From positions 1,488,001 to 1,552,000 of the forward strand of contig OY101115.1 in assembly GCA_956465555.1 (NCBI GenBank): a DNA stretch of 64,000 nucleotides, written 5' to 3'. The stretch comes from Nitzschia sp. pyKryTriq1. Taxonomy: Eukaryota > Bacillariophyta > Bacillariophyceae > Bacillariales > Bacillariaceae. The number at the start of each line of letters is the position of its first letter. Within the stretch, counting starts at the first letter, position 1. The notes under the pieces were generated by a model that ran no database searches, had not been told where the DNA came from, and was given only the letters and a program-made list of their open reading frames with translations. The translations under genes were made by a program, and so were the position numbers. Below, piece by piece: positions 29,414 through 41,121 of this stretch.

Positions 29414-31574
29414 ATGGCAACGACAGCAGAAGAAGCTCTCTTGAGAGCCAAGGCCATCGCCGCTCGGCTTTCGGGCACCACGGATGGTGCTGTTGCCGCA
29501 CCGAGTTCCGTCTCCCCGCCCCACCAGACAACATCGACGAAACGCAAGCGATGGGGGGTGGCACCTGCTACTGCTACTGCTGCTACTGTAGAAACATTGC
29601 CGGGTCTTGCAGATGCCGCCAAGAAAGCAAAAGTAGCAGCAGCAGCACCGAGCGCGTCGTCTTCCAAAAAGGTTTGGATGCGTACTACTAAGGAGCGAGG
29701 GGCGGCCCATTTCAAGGCCTACTTTGCGACTCGTCTGGAAGACTTGGAAAAGGAAATCAACGACGGAAAATCAGAGGATGAAAAAGTCAAACTAGAACTC
29801 AAGGGTCGGGGTGCTTCCGACAAGCCAGCCCTTCCGGGCATTCCAGGTAAGTTTTTTGAGCCAGGAGCCACGAATGAATCATGAAGAATCAAAGCATTCG
29901 TGGTCGATTTTCAACGGGTGAAGCAAACTCACGACATTTTAATTCTTCTTCTTGTAGAGGAACCTATGCATATTCTCTTGACTGGATCCGAGTCGGCCAT
30001 TGCCGCTGCCGATGTACCCGTCGACAACTTTCTGACTCAAGCGGAACAGGCTCCGGTAGAAGCTGTCGATCCAGACGAGGTCCATGCTTCCGAACATGCC
30101 GTAGACAATTCTATGGCCCTCACTACGATTGGAAGTCGCTTCAATAGTAACTCGGCGTATCGTCCTGCCACGGTGGCCCAACTGATATCGAACAACCCGA
30201 TTCATAACGCCATGAATAGCGGCGACTTGATAGAGGAAGCGGTCAATGTGCCCAACGGAGTGGTTGGATTCCTGATTGGTAGAGGCGGTGAAACCATTAG
30301 CAGCATGCAAGCTCGAAGTGGATGTAAGGTACAGATACAAAAAGAACATGAATTGGTTCCGGGACAGACAAATCGAGTTATTACTTTGCAGGCGGCGACT
30401 CAAGAGTCCATCGATCAGTGTCGAGAGATGATTGAAAGCATGGTAGAAGATCGTATTCGTGCAGCGGGAGGAAGTAATAGCTCGATGGGAGGTAGTGCTA
30501 GCAAGGACGTCAAGGTCCAGGAGGCTTTGGCTGCTGGTCATGCTCTCGTTCAAGTAGATGTACCCGATGCTGATGTGGGGCTCATCATTGGTAAAGCAGG
30601 TTCAACCATCAAAGCCATCCAAGATCAAACGGGGGCACAAGTTCAGATCCCTCCAAGCGGGTTCTCGGAGAAACAAGACGTCCGCACTGTAAGCATTACC
30701 CATCCGACAGAAGAAGGCGCGAATATGGCCAAAAGCCGCATTGAAGACTTGCTCAATTCCAAACCCAGCTTTTCGCAACAGCAAGAGAGGAGAGCCACTA
30801 CTGGGGCCCAGGTCACAGTCCAGGTGATGGTAAGTTTCTATCCATATTTCAAAAGCCATGCAAAGTGTTTCATACCATCGTCCTAAACTTTCTTCTTCCA
30901 CAACCAAACAGATCCCCGACCGCGATGTTGGACTTTGTATTGGACGTTCCGGTTGCGTCATCAAAGAAATGCAACAGAAAACTGGGACTAGGATCCAAAT
31001 CCCTTCGCAACCAACTCCTGGTCAGGCCCATCGAATTGCGACCGTAACCGGGACTCAAGAAGGTTGCAACCAGGTCCAAGGCTTGATTGAACGCATTGTC
31101 AATGAGCAGTCGTCTGCCTGCGTAATGACTGGGGCACCTGTGCAACAAAACTACTACCAACAACAGTACCAAGGTGCTTCGAATAATCATCAGAATTCAG
31201 CCGAGTGGCAGGCCTACTACGCCGCGCAGGCCGTTGCTCAGCAGCAGCAGGCTCCAGCGGCGGCAGCCCCAGCACCCGCCACAGCAGCCGACGCGTACTA
31301 TGAACAATTCTTTCGCTACGCGTACTACTATGGTGAACCAGCGGCAAGGCAGTACTATGGAGCCTGGTCGCCTCCAGAAGGGACACCAAATCCATATGGT
31401 GTCAATCCGAGCGGTATAACAGCGGCCCCAGTGGCCGCTGCACCTGCTCCAGCCGCGACTCCAGTACCTTCGCAGGCTCCTCCTCAGGCTTCCCACCATG
31501 ACCATGCTCCTACGCGAGATACCAGCGTACGTAAGGTTTCGAATCTCCCAGCTTGGATGACCCAGGGAAAATAA
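29414..31574 (+). CDS. Triple KH-domain RNA-binding protein (655 aa)
   Basis: Three exons: 29414-29846, 29958-30829 and 30912-31574 (introns of 111 and 82 bp; joins give PGIP-E-EPMHILLTG and VTVQVM-IPDRDVG). Residues about 75-200 hold a Lys-rich RNA-binding-like helix and the conserved PGIP-EEPMHILLTGSE stretch. Three KH domains follow with intact GXXG loops: about 238-312 (GRGG, in VVGFLIGRGGETISSMQ), about 340-415 (GKAG, in VGLIIGKAGSTIKAIQ) and about 433-505 (GRSG, in VGLCIGRSGCVIKEMQ). The tail is Ala/Gln/Tyr-rich with YYAAQAV and YAYYYGEPAA-type repeats, as in FUBP/KSRP-type proteins. It should bind single-stranded RNA or DNA in nucleus or cytosol; targets are unknown. Confidence 0.9.
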
Positions 31575-32171
31575 TTCCAAAATAGTTCCAGAAGAAAGAA
31601 AAACATGGTAAAAAGAACCGGTAAAACGGAAGGAGTGCAATGGGCAGCGTGATATGTGATTGTGATATTGTAAAATGCATCGTCCTTGTCACACTTACAA
31701 CTTTGATTGACAAAAGGCCACTGTCAACCTCACCATTGTGATCTGAACATTCAAAGGTGGACAATAGATATGAGATGAATCATCTGAGTTTCGGGGGAAG
31801 AACCATCGATCTCTTTTTTTTAACGCAAAACGTCCGTGCCCTCAGGGCCCGCGATGAATCTATTTCGCCGCCGGTCAGTGCAGTACCTGTGTGTCTGTCT
31901 TCTTTATTCTGCGTTTGTGCTGCAATCGTTCCTGCTTTTTTCCTTTCTTTGCCGTGGAGTTTCCCTTGGGAGTATTTTGTTTCTCTCCGACGACGAAGGT
32001 ATCCCTTAGGTATGTCTATGCGTACCGGTGAATAACTGCTGAATCGCGTGTCCCTTGAATTGGTTGCGCCTTCGTAACCGTCGTACTTCTTTAACCAGCC
32101 TACCAGCCTACTGGGAACCCCCGAAACAAACTATCAAACCAATGGCTTATTCTACTCTATTAGAGAAGTTA
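31575..32171. other. Convergent spacer, 0.6 kb
   Basis: Lies between the ends of the KH gene (plus) and the deubiquitinase gene (minus). It should contain both 3' UTRs; no gene is recognised. Confidence 0.55.
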
Positions 32172-35100
32172 TTAGCGACGCACATAGAAAAGAATGTAGG
32201 CCCCTGCGTTTTTTACAACGCTCTGCTCGCCACCGGCGAGGCTGACATGAGCATCGTTGAAGTGATACCACTGATCGTCCACTTTCACATTTGTAACATA
32301 GTGGCCACTCTGCATGTTCCCAACATGATTTACTGTGCCGAAAAGATCATAGTAGACCTGTGGCTCAGCGACACCACTCGCCTCCTCCGACGAACGCAGA
32401 CTTGTGACCTCGCACCACTGGGCTAGGTACTTGCCCATGTTCAATCCTCGTGCCGGGAACGACACAAAATCGTCGATTTTCTTATTTAGAGCGGCGTCGA
32501 AACGTTTCAAATGCAGGCATAGGACCTTCGGAAGAGTCCCAAACGTGTGCTGTTTTTGAGTTGATGTCTTCCTCGCACACGAAGGGCAGCTCACCGAGTC
32601 ACCAAGTTTCTCTGGCATCACAAAACGTTCGAGACATGTCTCGACAGACAGCTCAGATTTCTTGGGGCCATTGGCAGACTGCATTCTTGCTACCTCTTCC
32701 GAGAGAGATAACGAAACATTCAGAAATTCCTCTGTGCGCTTTCGCTTGGTACCACATTCTTCGCACAAGAGAACGGAGCTTAAAGACCCTTCGAAAAGTG
32801 TTTTGACAATATCTGTTCACCGGCATAGATGAGATCACGATCATAAAAGGGTCAAAGAGCTCTGTGTCGGGGGGGGGGGGGGGGGGTGTCACTTACCATG
32901 CTCGTTTTCGGTAGCGTCTCCGACCACTGCATTGTCGCTTCTGACAGAGTTTATTGCCGAGTGCACTCTAGCCCAGTGCAGCTTCGTTTGCCTCCCGACC
33001 ATCTCTAAGAAAGAATTCATGAATTCGTGAGAATCGTGTTGTTTGTAAGACGCCAGGCTATTCATCCCACCGCTCTTCCAGGAAGCTGTCAGCATTTCCG
33101 AAATGACGAGAGGGTCACCTCGCTCCAGGGCCTCGTCCATCTCAGCGTCCGAGCTCTCACGATCGCATGCTTCTTCTACGGCCCCGCGCACGTCGAACCC
33201 AATGGTGCTGCCGTAGTAAGACAGATATAACTTGTCCATTTCGCATGCTAAACAGATCGATTCCTCCGGTTTGATGGCGGTTTTCTTCTTCTTTCGTTTA
33301 CTGGCTTCTCGTTGCCGATACAACCTGCAAGCGTTATGGTGGTGGCCATTCTCCTTCAAAAAGAAGCGTTGCAGTGGTTGACAGTGCACGAGGCACTGGA
33401 GAACAGCACTCTTGTAGCAAGTGTTCCCCAGATTATACATTCCAACAGGCGTTCGAATCCTATGTTTGGTCGCGGCGTCCAGAAGAGACTGTGATGCAGC
33501 AAAAGTCAAAGCAAAAGGCTTGTTCGCCAACCATTCTTCTTCAACCTCACCGTTAAAGAGAGCCTGCCGACGACTTGTTGCCTCGGTGGCACGAACGTGT
33601 TCAGATGGCACAAGCTGCGGATAAGTTGCAATAAGTCCCCTCCAGACGATCCCGTGGTCCTGTGTCTTTATGAAATGAAAAGGATCGAACGAACGGTAGA
33701 GCTTGTGGGGTTTCCAGGCCATCAGGGGAACCGTCTTTGAGTAGTCTATGCGGGCCTTCTCCTGTTCAAAAACCTCATGATACACAAAGTCTCCACAACA
33801 AAAGCAGAAGAGCTGGCCACGTTCGCCACACGAAACGGCAAATTTGTGACCGGAAATCAGAAGATGCTCCAAAATGTGTTGCTTCGAATCACGAGCGATA
33901 GACTGTGGCGAGCAGCCAACAAAGTTGCACTCCAGACACTGCATAAGGTCGTCACCGCACAGGTTGCGTCGTGGCTTCTGTGCCTTCTTCGAATTGCCAT
34001 CCCAATATATGTCACCTTGTGGACGAGCTGTGCAGGTTTCACAGCATCTCATCTGAGTAGCCACATCATGTTCCCGAGGCAAGTAAAAATCCCCATGGTC
34101 GGTCTGCTTTGCAGGGGATGCCTGACGCTCGCGTTCGTCCCAGAACGTCTCCCTACAGAGTCGAAAACTGTCCATCCATCGTTCGACCTTGACACGTGAG
34201 GCTGACATAGCCTCGAGCCACTGGTCTTCTTGTTCCTGTGTGACTTCCTTCTGATTGGAAGCGTGCCAGCCAGGGATGCCTGGTGCCTTGTAGAACTCAT
34301 CACGCTTACGTTTCTTTTTGGGGTCAACAAAAACTCGCTTTTTGGGGTCAACCTTTTTCTTCGGCAATATGCGGTGAGAGGATAATGACCGACGGATAAG
34401 CCGGATTCGATCCTCCTCGATCCTTAAATGATTGAATATTTCTTCCGGGAGCGACAGAGGAATTTCTTCTCCGGGCTGAAGACGAAAAGAGACCGGGGCT
34501 GGCACCAGTGCACTAGCGGCAGGAATCGCAGGAGTGCTTGGCGTTGACACTGAAGCAGACGCAACTGCGCTATGAGAGGAAGTGACTGGTGTAGGTGCCT
34601 CTCCACCACCAACTGCTTTCGTGCCTTCTGTCGTAGTGGCGACTTTGTCGACCTCCATGTCGTCAACTTGGCCTTCTTTCTCCGTCGACGCATCGCGTTT
34701 GGGCTCAGTAGGAGGCTCATTTTGCTTTTCGGCAGCCGCATTTTGCTCTTGGGCATCATTTTTCGGTGGGTCGGATTCTATTTTCACGCTTTCAATTTTG
34801 GATTCTGCACCTTGTTTTACCTCCGAATCATCTTTGGTCTGTTCATCATCTTTCTTTGGTGCCTCCGGCAGAGGTTCATCCTTCTCCATCGCAACTTGAG
34901 CATCGCTGCCGTCTTTGGAGACTTTGTTTTCCTTTGAGCTCTCTTCTTTTGGAGTCTCACTTTCCTTTGGCTTTGGATCCTCACTCTCATCGTTTACTCC
35001 TTCCGCATCCTTGGAGCTCCCCTCTTTGCTTTCATCTTTCGAAGCTTCCACGGGACTTTCTTCAGTCTTTGCTTCCACTTCCTCTTTTACACCGGCTTCG

Positions 35101-36551
35101 TCTACCGCTTTGGCGCTATCCTCGGTTTTTTCCTCGGCTTTCGAATCTTCTACTTCATCTTCCCCGCCGGCATCTTTTTCATCCTTTGTAGAAGGTGCGT
35201 CGCGGTCCACGTGTTTCTCTGAATCATCACCATGCTTGTCGCTTGGATTACCCAACGAAACGTTGGACTTGTCTGCCTCATCAGTGCTACCGGTAGTAGT
35301 ATCCACTGCATCAGTAGTAGGAGCGGGCTTCGATTCTTCCGTTTCTTCCTCGTTCGCGTTGGGAGTATCCGAGGTTTCACGTTCTGCCTTGATGGGTGAC
35401 GACGACGACGACGACGTCTCCTCTTCCTTTTTCTCGGATACTGTTGCGGGAGCCGGCTTGTCTGGAGCAGCTGCATCATCCACATCCACATCCATAGGCG
35501 TGGACGACGAGACTGGCTCCTCAGGCATGGACGAGACTACATCCTCTAGTAGTGTATCTTTGGAAGGCACCACTTCAGGTTGGGTGGTGATATCTTTTGT
35601 TTCTTCCTTATGGGATGATGATTCTGGTGGGGAACCTTCCTCCTTGTCCTTCTCGTCGGACTGTTCTTTGGTAGTGTCCTTGTCCTGTGCCACCTTTTCT
35701 GGCGAAATGGGAGCAGCCAGGGTCTCCACAGCAGATTTGGTGGCTTCCGATTTGGAGGTATCCGTAGGCGGTACGGTTGCTGAATAGTCCGAGACAGTAG
35801 TCGAAGACGAGGAGACCGAGGGAGCTAGTACGCCTGAGGACGTGTTGTTGTTGTTGTTGTTGTTGTTATTGTTGGTCAGATGAGGAGCCCCGGGTATCTT
35901 GGAGGGATGCGCTACTGCCACGGCGGAAGAAGTTGCGGAGACCGCCCGCGACGAGGACGGAGGAGGTAGAGGAAGGGACGAGAGGTGCCTGACCGACACG
36001 TTGTTGGATCCAGGCGCCCACGCCTTGTGAATACTGTGGAGAGTTGGCATGTGTTCCATCTTTTCCACGGCCGTGTCGTCATGAATGACAGCCGAATATC
36101 CATCGAGCGGACACCAGTATTCGACAATGCCTTCGGTGTTCAACGCCATGGTTCTCTGCTGCTCTTCCCCGTACAGAACCGGCGGCTGCCGGTTGTGTGC
36201 CACGGGGGGCACCGAGTCCTCGAGTTGTGACTGCAAATGCAACGAATGCACCGGATGGGCCACAAGCCACCCTCGTGGATGATGGACTGCCTTGCACAAT
36301 TCCAAGTCGAGGAGGTGAGGAAGATGCTCTTGCAAATGAACACAACGGCACGTCTCCAGTGCCACTTGCGTCACGTGATCTACCGCCGTGATCAGAATGG
36401 CGTCGTCCGATGATGAGGCCACGGGGCTTCCCGCCGCCGCGGGAAGGGATTTTCCATCGCGTCCCAGACCGGCCACATGGGCATCGGGCAATTGTTGCTC
36501 CAACAAGAACTTGAGGATCTTTTTGTCGTTAGTGGCCGGTTCCTTCTTCAT
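32172..36551 (-). CDS. UBP8: Ubp8/USP22-type ubiquitin hydrolase of the SAGA module, with long acidic N-terminus (1431 aa)
   Basis: Two minus-strand exons: 36551-32897 and 32812-32172, with an 84 bp intron in phase 1; the join restores NEH-D-IVKTLFEGSLSSVLLCEEC. The C-terminal 650 residues carry a ZnF-UBP finger (CLECNFVGC, HILEHLLISGHKFAVSC, FCFCCGDFVYH), then the peptidase C19 Cys box (GMYNLGNTCYKS, Cys codon 33417-33419), CLACEMDKLY and QHDSHEFMNSFL, a structural Cys quartet (CEEC...CPSC) and the His box (SGHYVTNV, codon 32301-32303). CLACEM and domain order match Ubp8/USP22, which removes ubiquitin from histone H2B in SAGA. The first 700 residues are unlike USP22: an unassigned 190-residue start (EGIVEYWCPLDGYSAVIHDD) and about 450 residues rich in Glu, Asp, Lys, Ser. 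A Lys-rich stretch (DPKKKRKRDE) suggests nuclear import. Confidence 0.88.
32869..32886. repeat. 18-base poly-G run inside the deubiquitinase intron
   Basis: Eighteen consecutive G on the plus strand (C on the coding strand) lie 9 bp inside the 84 bp intron, next to its 5' splice site. Confidence 0.9.
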
Positions 36552-37545
36552 CTTCCAGAACAGATCAGATCAGAACAGCAGACGTACACCGTACCGTACC
36601 GTACGTATCAAGCAAACAAACAAGCCCAAGTAAGCAAGTGCCGCCAAGAAATGTGCTCTGTTTGTGTCGATCGATAGATGCCTTCCAGTACAGTGTCCAG
36701 TATTGGTAACTTGACTGCGGATATTGTGTGCCGTGTGCCATGTGTCGATGTGCCATGTGCCATGGTCCGTTCGTATTTCGCCCCCCCCGCCCTCATCATC
36801 GTGTGTTTTCTTATTATGCTTGTCGAAAGATTGGGGGTGGAATGAGAAAGTGGGGTTGGTTGTGGAAATTTTGAATTTCCCTCTAATACTGTAATTTTGG
36901 GTCTGTCCATCTGTCCTGCTGTCACACTTGTCTTCTTGAATGTGAGCGTGGCCGGCAAATCTGGTTGGCTCTCGCGAGATTTGAACATCCCTTATCTTCG
37001 TGAATGAATAAAATGGGTATTTTGATTGGCGATATGGACTCACACACAAGAGATTGCCGTAGATCGCCATGACACAACGTCGAGCACTCGGAACCAACAC
37101 GAATGAATGATCGCATATCGATAATACAGTAATACAATACACGATACTGTAACAATAAAGGATAACAGAGACGGTCGGTGTTTGTGGCTGCCTCTCGGAG
37201 AGCAAGGTGGTGGTCTGAGACGACTCCTCTTCTGGCTGGAGAAGAAATAATACGTACGGTACCGTAGCCACACTCTCTACTCCAGAAGTGGTAAAGAGCA
37301 GAGCGAGCATTCAAAAATCCAGAGCTTCCGGACGTTGTTGTTGCGGTTCTTCCTCCTCCCACTGACTGACTGTACTGTACTGTACTTTACTGTACTGTAC
37401 CTGTACTACTGACTGTACCGGTATTGTATTCGGGCTTTCGAACGTCGCGGACATTCGTACGAAGCACAATACCATACTACCGGTACTTGTACCAAAATAG
37501 TTATTATTTTGTGAATTGCCCTTCACTCCGCTACAGTATTTGGCC
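36552..37545. other. Divergent spacer, 1 kb
   Basis: Upstream region shared by the deubiquitinase gene and the membrane protein gene. A GTAC-rich block lies at 37370-37495 and a short one at 36585-36605. A long minus-strand frame (36570-37310) starts without ATG support and shows no family motif, so it is not called. Confidence 0.55.
37370..37495. repeat. GTAC-type palindromic motif cluster with (GTACT)n tract
   Basis: A tandem TGTAC/ACTGTACTGTACT tract is followed by TGTACCGGTATTG and TACCGGTACTTGTACC, ending about 50 bp before the start codon of the next gene. Confidence 0.8.
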
Positions 37546-40245
37546 ATGACGACGACAGCGACAACAACAACGGCAACAGCAACAAGTACCCCGGGGCGAA
37601 AGCGAAGGCGACCATGGGTGTTATCATCATCATCATCGCCAGCATCATCATCGCCAGCGTTTCGCAGCAACAATGCTACGAGTAAGAATACTTGTAATGC
37701 TGTGGTGAATTTCAAGCGGCAATTCGGGACGGTAGCCGCGTTTTTCATTGCTTCCAGTTTGATTATCGACGGCATCCCGTTTTTGAGTGGCGGCGGCGGT
37801 GCTGGCGGCGGCGGTGTTGTCTTTGCCGAAGAGCCTCCCGTCGAGATTGATGTTACGCCCAAGCCTTCGCCTTTTGTGTCTCCGGCTCCTACTAGTACTA
37901 CCAGTACTGTTATAAACAACAAGGACTTTATCCCGCTCTCGCCGTCGATTGCCAACATTTTTACCAGTAACGCACCCACACGCGCGCCGCCGACGTTGCC
38001 CCCAGTCACCATCCGAAAGGAAGCGGTGGGCGTCTTGTTTGATATGGTGCTGGATTACACTGGGACTGCCAATTTCAACCAAATTACCAAAGACATTGAC
38101 GGTGTCTTGGAGAATTATATTTTTCTCAATTTGAGGTTCTTGGAAAAGCAAGGCTTGGACATTCGGGATGTCATGCTGGGAGTGACGGTGTCTACAAGAC
38201 GGCGACTGCAACTGCAACTACAAGTACAACAACAGCAACAACTACAACAGCCAGTGCTGCGACGATGGCTGCAAGCAGCACCTACCTTTGAAATGCGGGG
38301 TCTTGTGGTACGAGTGGATGGGAATGTTATTTATGATATCGATGCTGACGGATGTGTGGAATGTGTCGACAAAGAGATTGAAACGGAACTCGAAGACTTA
38401 CTGACGGCGGATGCGCTGGACGAACTGGTACGCTCCGCTCAAATTGAGGGTGTGAATGGAGTGACGGGAGTGCGTGAGGCGCAACAGGAGGACCAGGGGA
38501 ACTCGAACACTCAAGTCAATGCAGCGCAAGGTACTGAACCCAACGATGATGGACTGACGCGTCCATCCACCCTTTCCATTGCTTTTGGATTTGCGTTGAC
38601 TGCAATTGCCGCCATGGGTCTTGTCTTTTATGTATATTTGTTCTGCAAAAAGCGACGAAAACGGTTGCGAAAGGAGCGACAGCAACGTGAAACCATTGAA
38701 TACCGGATGCCATCTTCGCGGGTTTCGCCAACGATGGGCAGTACACCACCAAAGCGATCACCCGGACTCCCTCCACCAGCTCCAACTTCGGCTTCCACAC
38801 CCATCCCAGCAGACGAGCAATCTGAGATGGGTGTAGAAGCTCTGGAGGCTTTTTCGCCGGACGGCGGCCCGGGTGACGCCTTTGCCCTTGAATTGCAAAT
38901 GGCAGCGTCAAGGGACCAGCAGGCATGGGAAAGCTTTCAGCGTAAAAAGAGAGTTCTGGATCACGACAGAGGAATCAACCAGACAAATTCTGGTCCAATG
39001 GAGTTCGCGTCACCGATACCCCTGCCACCACCGAATGCTGAAGACTTGTCGTCTTCGCGTAAATCAGAAGCCTGGTCAAAGTCTTTTCCATATGGAGACG
39101 AACAATCATCGGCTGGACTACAGGAGCAAGGCGTCGAATGGACTGACGAAGATTTTGGTGCTGAGGAGAGAAAATGGGAACAGTACAGCTCCACTGCGGC
39201 TTATCAGCCTGAAGAAAAGAAAGATGATGTACTTTCTGTCAGCAGAGTAGCTCGTGACCCGGAACCGGCTATTCCATTTTCGCGAGAGAGCTCAGCTGTC
39301 TTGCAATCTATCGAGCAAACGCTGTCGCAATACAGTGGATCCAAAGATGAAGATTACTCCATCGACGATCCGAGTGAAGCTGTCGATGAGGTGGCTCGGC
39401 TGTCTCGATTTGTGAAACGCTTTGACAAGCGAAAACAACGTCGCACCCAACGGGAATCGGAGCGACATTCCAAGAGCCCCCCTGAATCATCATCGCCACC
39501 AGCATATTCTCATGAACCTGTTGTACAACGCTCGACTCCTCCCAACCAGAACGAAAACAATGGATACCTCAACAATATGAGGCCGAGCCCCACTTTGCGC
39601 GCACAGGATCGACGGTCGAATGACAACAAGCTTCTTCAAGACAGTCATCAACCTAGGAAGAGCTCATATATGGGCATCACAATGACTGGAGAAATGTACC
39701 AAGACCCTTCGCTACAAAGAATCGATCACCCCGCACTGTCGATGAGTGACGATTCGGCAGACGATTCATATCGATATGAGGACGAGGGTGCACGGAGCCA
39801 ACGTCTAGGTATTACTCCATTCAGTGTGCAAAGACCCAATAATGCTCCTCTATATAGCGAGGATAGGCTCTCTCTGCCCAAGAACTTTGACAGAGAAGAA
39901 CCGTCCAACAGGATGGAGCAACGCCCACGTACCAAGAGCGAAGGAGAATCCTTCCAGAGTCAACGTGCGCGCCTGCAAGATCTCCGGAAGAACGAAGCCA
40001 TTATCGATAGTACACGATCCGAGATCAATGTGGGAAATAATCCTTATCCCGGCCAAACTCGTGTTCCTATACCAGCCTCTTTTCTCAACGGAGGCTTAAA
40101 AACCCCGCAACCGAAGACAACAAGCCAGAACCCGAAATTTAGCAAACTCCGAAATCTGTTTGAGGAGCTGCCCAAGAACGCCATTTTCCCTCCCGACGAA
40201 CACTGGCAATCTGGGAAGCTTCTCGATTCGAATAAGAAAAGATAA
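37546..40245 (+). CDS. Predicted single-pass membrane protein, Ser/Pro-rich cytosolic tail (899 aa)
   Basis: Single exon. The first ATG is 37546 (MTTTATTTTATAT); stop TAA at 40243-40245. A hydrophobic stretch near residue 60 (TVAAFFIASSLIIDGIPFL) after a basic region may act as signal anchor. The ectodomain has Thr/Pro/Ser linkers and one folded-looking part (about 165-300; VTIRKEAVGVLFDMVLDYTG, FEMRGLVVRVDGNVIYDID). A clear transmembrane helix at about 345-370 (LSIAFGFALTAIAAMGLVFYV) is followed by basic stop-transfer residues (CKKRRKRLRKER). The last 520 residues are hydrophilic, rich in Ser, Glu, Arg and Pro. I recall this layout (variable ectodomain, one helix, charged tail) in diatom surface proteins, but there is no name or function. 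Its 3' end faces the next gene 60 bp away. Confidence 0.72.
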   Translation: MTTTATTTTATATSTPGRKRRRPWVLSSSSSPASSSPAFRSNNATSKNTCNAVVNFKRQFGTVAAFFIASSLIIDGIPFLSGGGGAGGGGVVFAEEPPVEIDVTPKPSPFVSPAPTSTTSTVINNKDFIPLSPSIANIFTSNAPTRAPPTLPPVTIRKEAVGVLFDMVLDYTGTANFNQITKDIDGVLENYIFLNLRFLEKQGLDIRDVMLGVTVSTRRRLQLQLQVQQQQQLQQPVLRRWLQAAPTFEMRGLVVRVDGNVIYDIDADGCVECVDKEIETELEDLLTADALDELVRSAQIEGVNGVTGVREAQQEDQGNSNTQVNAAQGTEPNDDGLTRPSTLSIAFGFALTAIAAMGLVFYVYLFCKKRRKRLRKERQQRETIEYRMPSSRVSPTMGSTPPKRSPGLPPPAPTSASTPIPADEQSEMGVEALEAFSPDGGPGDAFALELQMAASRDQQAWESFQRKKRVLDHDRGINQTNSGPMEFASPIPLPPPNAEDLSSSRKSEAWSKSFPYGDEQSSAGLQEQGVEWTDEDFGAEERKWEQYSSTAAYQPEEKKDDVLSVSRVARDPEPAIPFSRESSAVLQSIEQTLSQYSGSKDEDYSIDDPSEAVDEVARLSRFVKRFDKRKQRRTQRESERHSKSPPESSSPPAYSHEPVVQRSTPPNQNENNGYLNNMRPSPTLRAQDRRSNDNKLLQDSHQPRKSSYMGITMTGEMYQDPSLQRIDHPALSMSDDSADDSYRYEDEGARSQRLGITPFSVQRPNNAPLYSEDRLSLPKNFDREEPSNRMEQRPRTKSEGESFQSQRARLQDLRKNEAIIDSTRSEINVGNNPYPGQTRVPIPASFLNGGLKTPQPKTTSQNPKFSKLRNLFEELPKNAIFPPDEHWQSGKLLDSNKKR

Positions 40246-40305
40246 TACGTCGCCAGCACCAGCGTCTACTCAATAGACTGTTTTCTGTTTTAAAATGTGT
40301 CCTCC

Positions 40306-41064
40306 CTATTCTTTTAGCATCCGAGTCATTAATGACTTCATCTCAGAGTCCTTTGACCCCCAAGCAGCACAAATCTGTCGTGCGACAGCTCTTGGGTTCC
40401 CGACGATTCTTCCTTCCGATACGTCTTTATCGACCAAACCATCATGGCAGGAATCAAGCACTCTCTTCACCAGCTCTTGTTTGCGATACAATTCTTCCGC
40501 CAAAAAGACGTACACCCCCTGCGCTTGCTCCAAGGTGGCTCGCCCCTGTTCCGAAAGTGGAGCTTCCACGTCCATCATCAACCATTCGTCCATACGCCTT
40601 CCCATGGCATCCTGAGTTTGCGCCAAAGATGCAATTAGAGTCCTGGCGGTTGTCAACATCCTCTCGTGTTGAAGCAAGTCGTGTGTCAGGGCAAGTTGAA
40701 CATCATCGCGGTTCAAGGCCGTCAGGAAGCGTGAGGATGAACGAAAGCACGAACCCTGCCAGGGTTTCGCGGATAAAACATCTTCGAGGTGTTTTGTTTC
40801 CCACCAAATGCGATCCCTCAAATTCGCAATCGAGTCAAGAACGGCATCTAATTGATTGTCTAGCTCCTTCCACTCTTGGAGTCTTCCTTGGAACGCACGA
40901 TAGACCGCCATCTCGCTTTTGTCTCGCCTCTTTCCACTACTTGTCACTCCCCTTCCCGAGACAGGAGTATTTGTAATTGGAGTTGAAGGCGTGGTGCCTC
41001 CCCCTCCTGCTTGTTTTCCTTGGAGCATGAACTCTTGATAGGCTTTTAAGGAAGGATCCGACAT
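40306..41064 (-). CDS. Conserved-looking helical protein of unknown function (252 aa)
   Basis: Single exon with ATG at 41064. After a Gly/Thr/Ser-rich start (about 50 residues) the protein is nearly all helical: AVYRAFQGRLQEWKELDNQL, DAVLDSIANLRDRIWWETK, HDLLQHERMLTTARTLIASL, MGRRMDEWLMMD. No catalytic motif or membrane helix is seen. A structural or complex-subunit role is possible; I do not recognise the family. It lies 57 bp downstream of the small membrane-protein gene on the same strand and ends 60 bp from the convergent membrane-protein gene. Confidence 0.65.
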   Translation of the reverse strand: MSDPSLKAYQEFMLQGKQAGGGGTTPSTPITNTPVSGRGVTSSGKRRDKSEMAVYRAFQGRLQEWKELDNQLDAVLDSIANLRDRIWWETKHLEDVLSAKPWQGSCFRSSSRFLTALNRDDVQLALTHDLLQHERMLTTARTLIASLAQTQDAMGRRMDEWLMMDVEAPLSEQGRATLEQAQGVYVFLAEELYRKQELVKRVLDSCHDGLVDKDVSEGRIVGNPRAVARQICAAWGSKDSEMKSLMTRMLKE

Positions 41065-41121
41065 TTTGACTGGGTCTACGGTTGGCAGGAAGTTTATCAG
41101 GACGGGTCTATTCTTGGATTT

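Noticed and set aside
34915-35787. Plus-strand frame (290 codons) opposite the acidic part of the deubiquitinase
   Set aside because: Ser-rich mirror of Glu/Asp/Lys codons, with no independent signal.
36570-37310. Minus-strand frame (246 codons) in the divergent spacer
   Set aside because: No ATG at its start, mixed composition, no motif, and it overlaps the presumed promoters.
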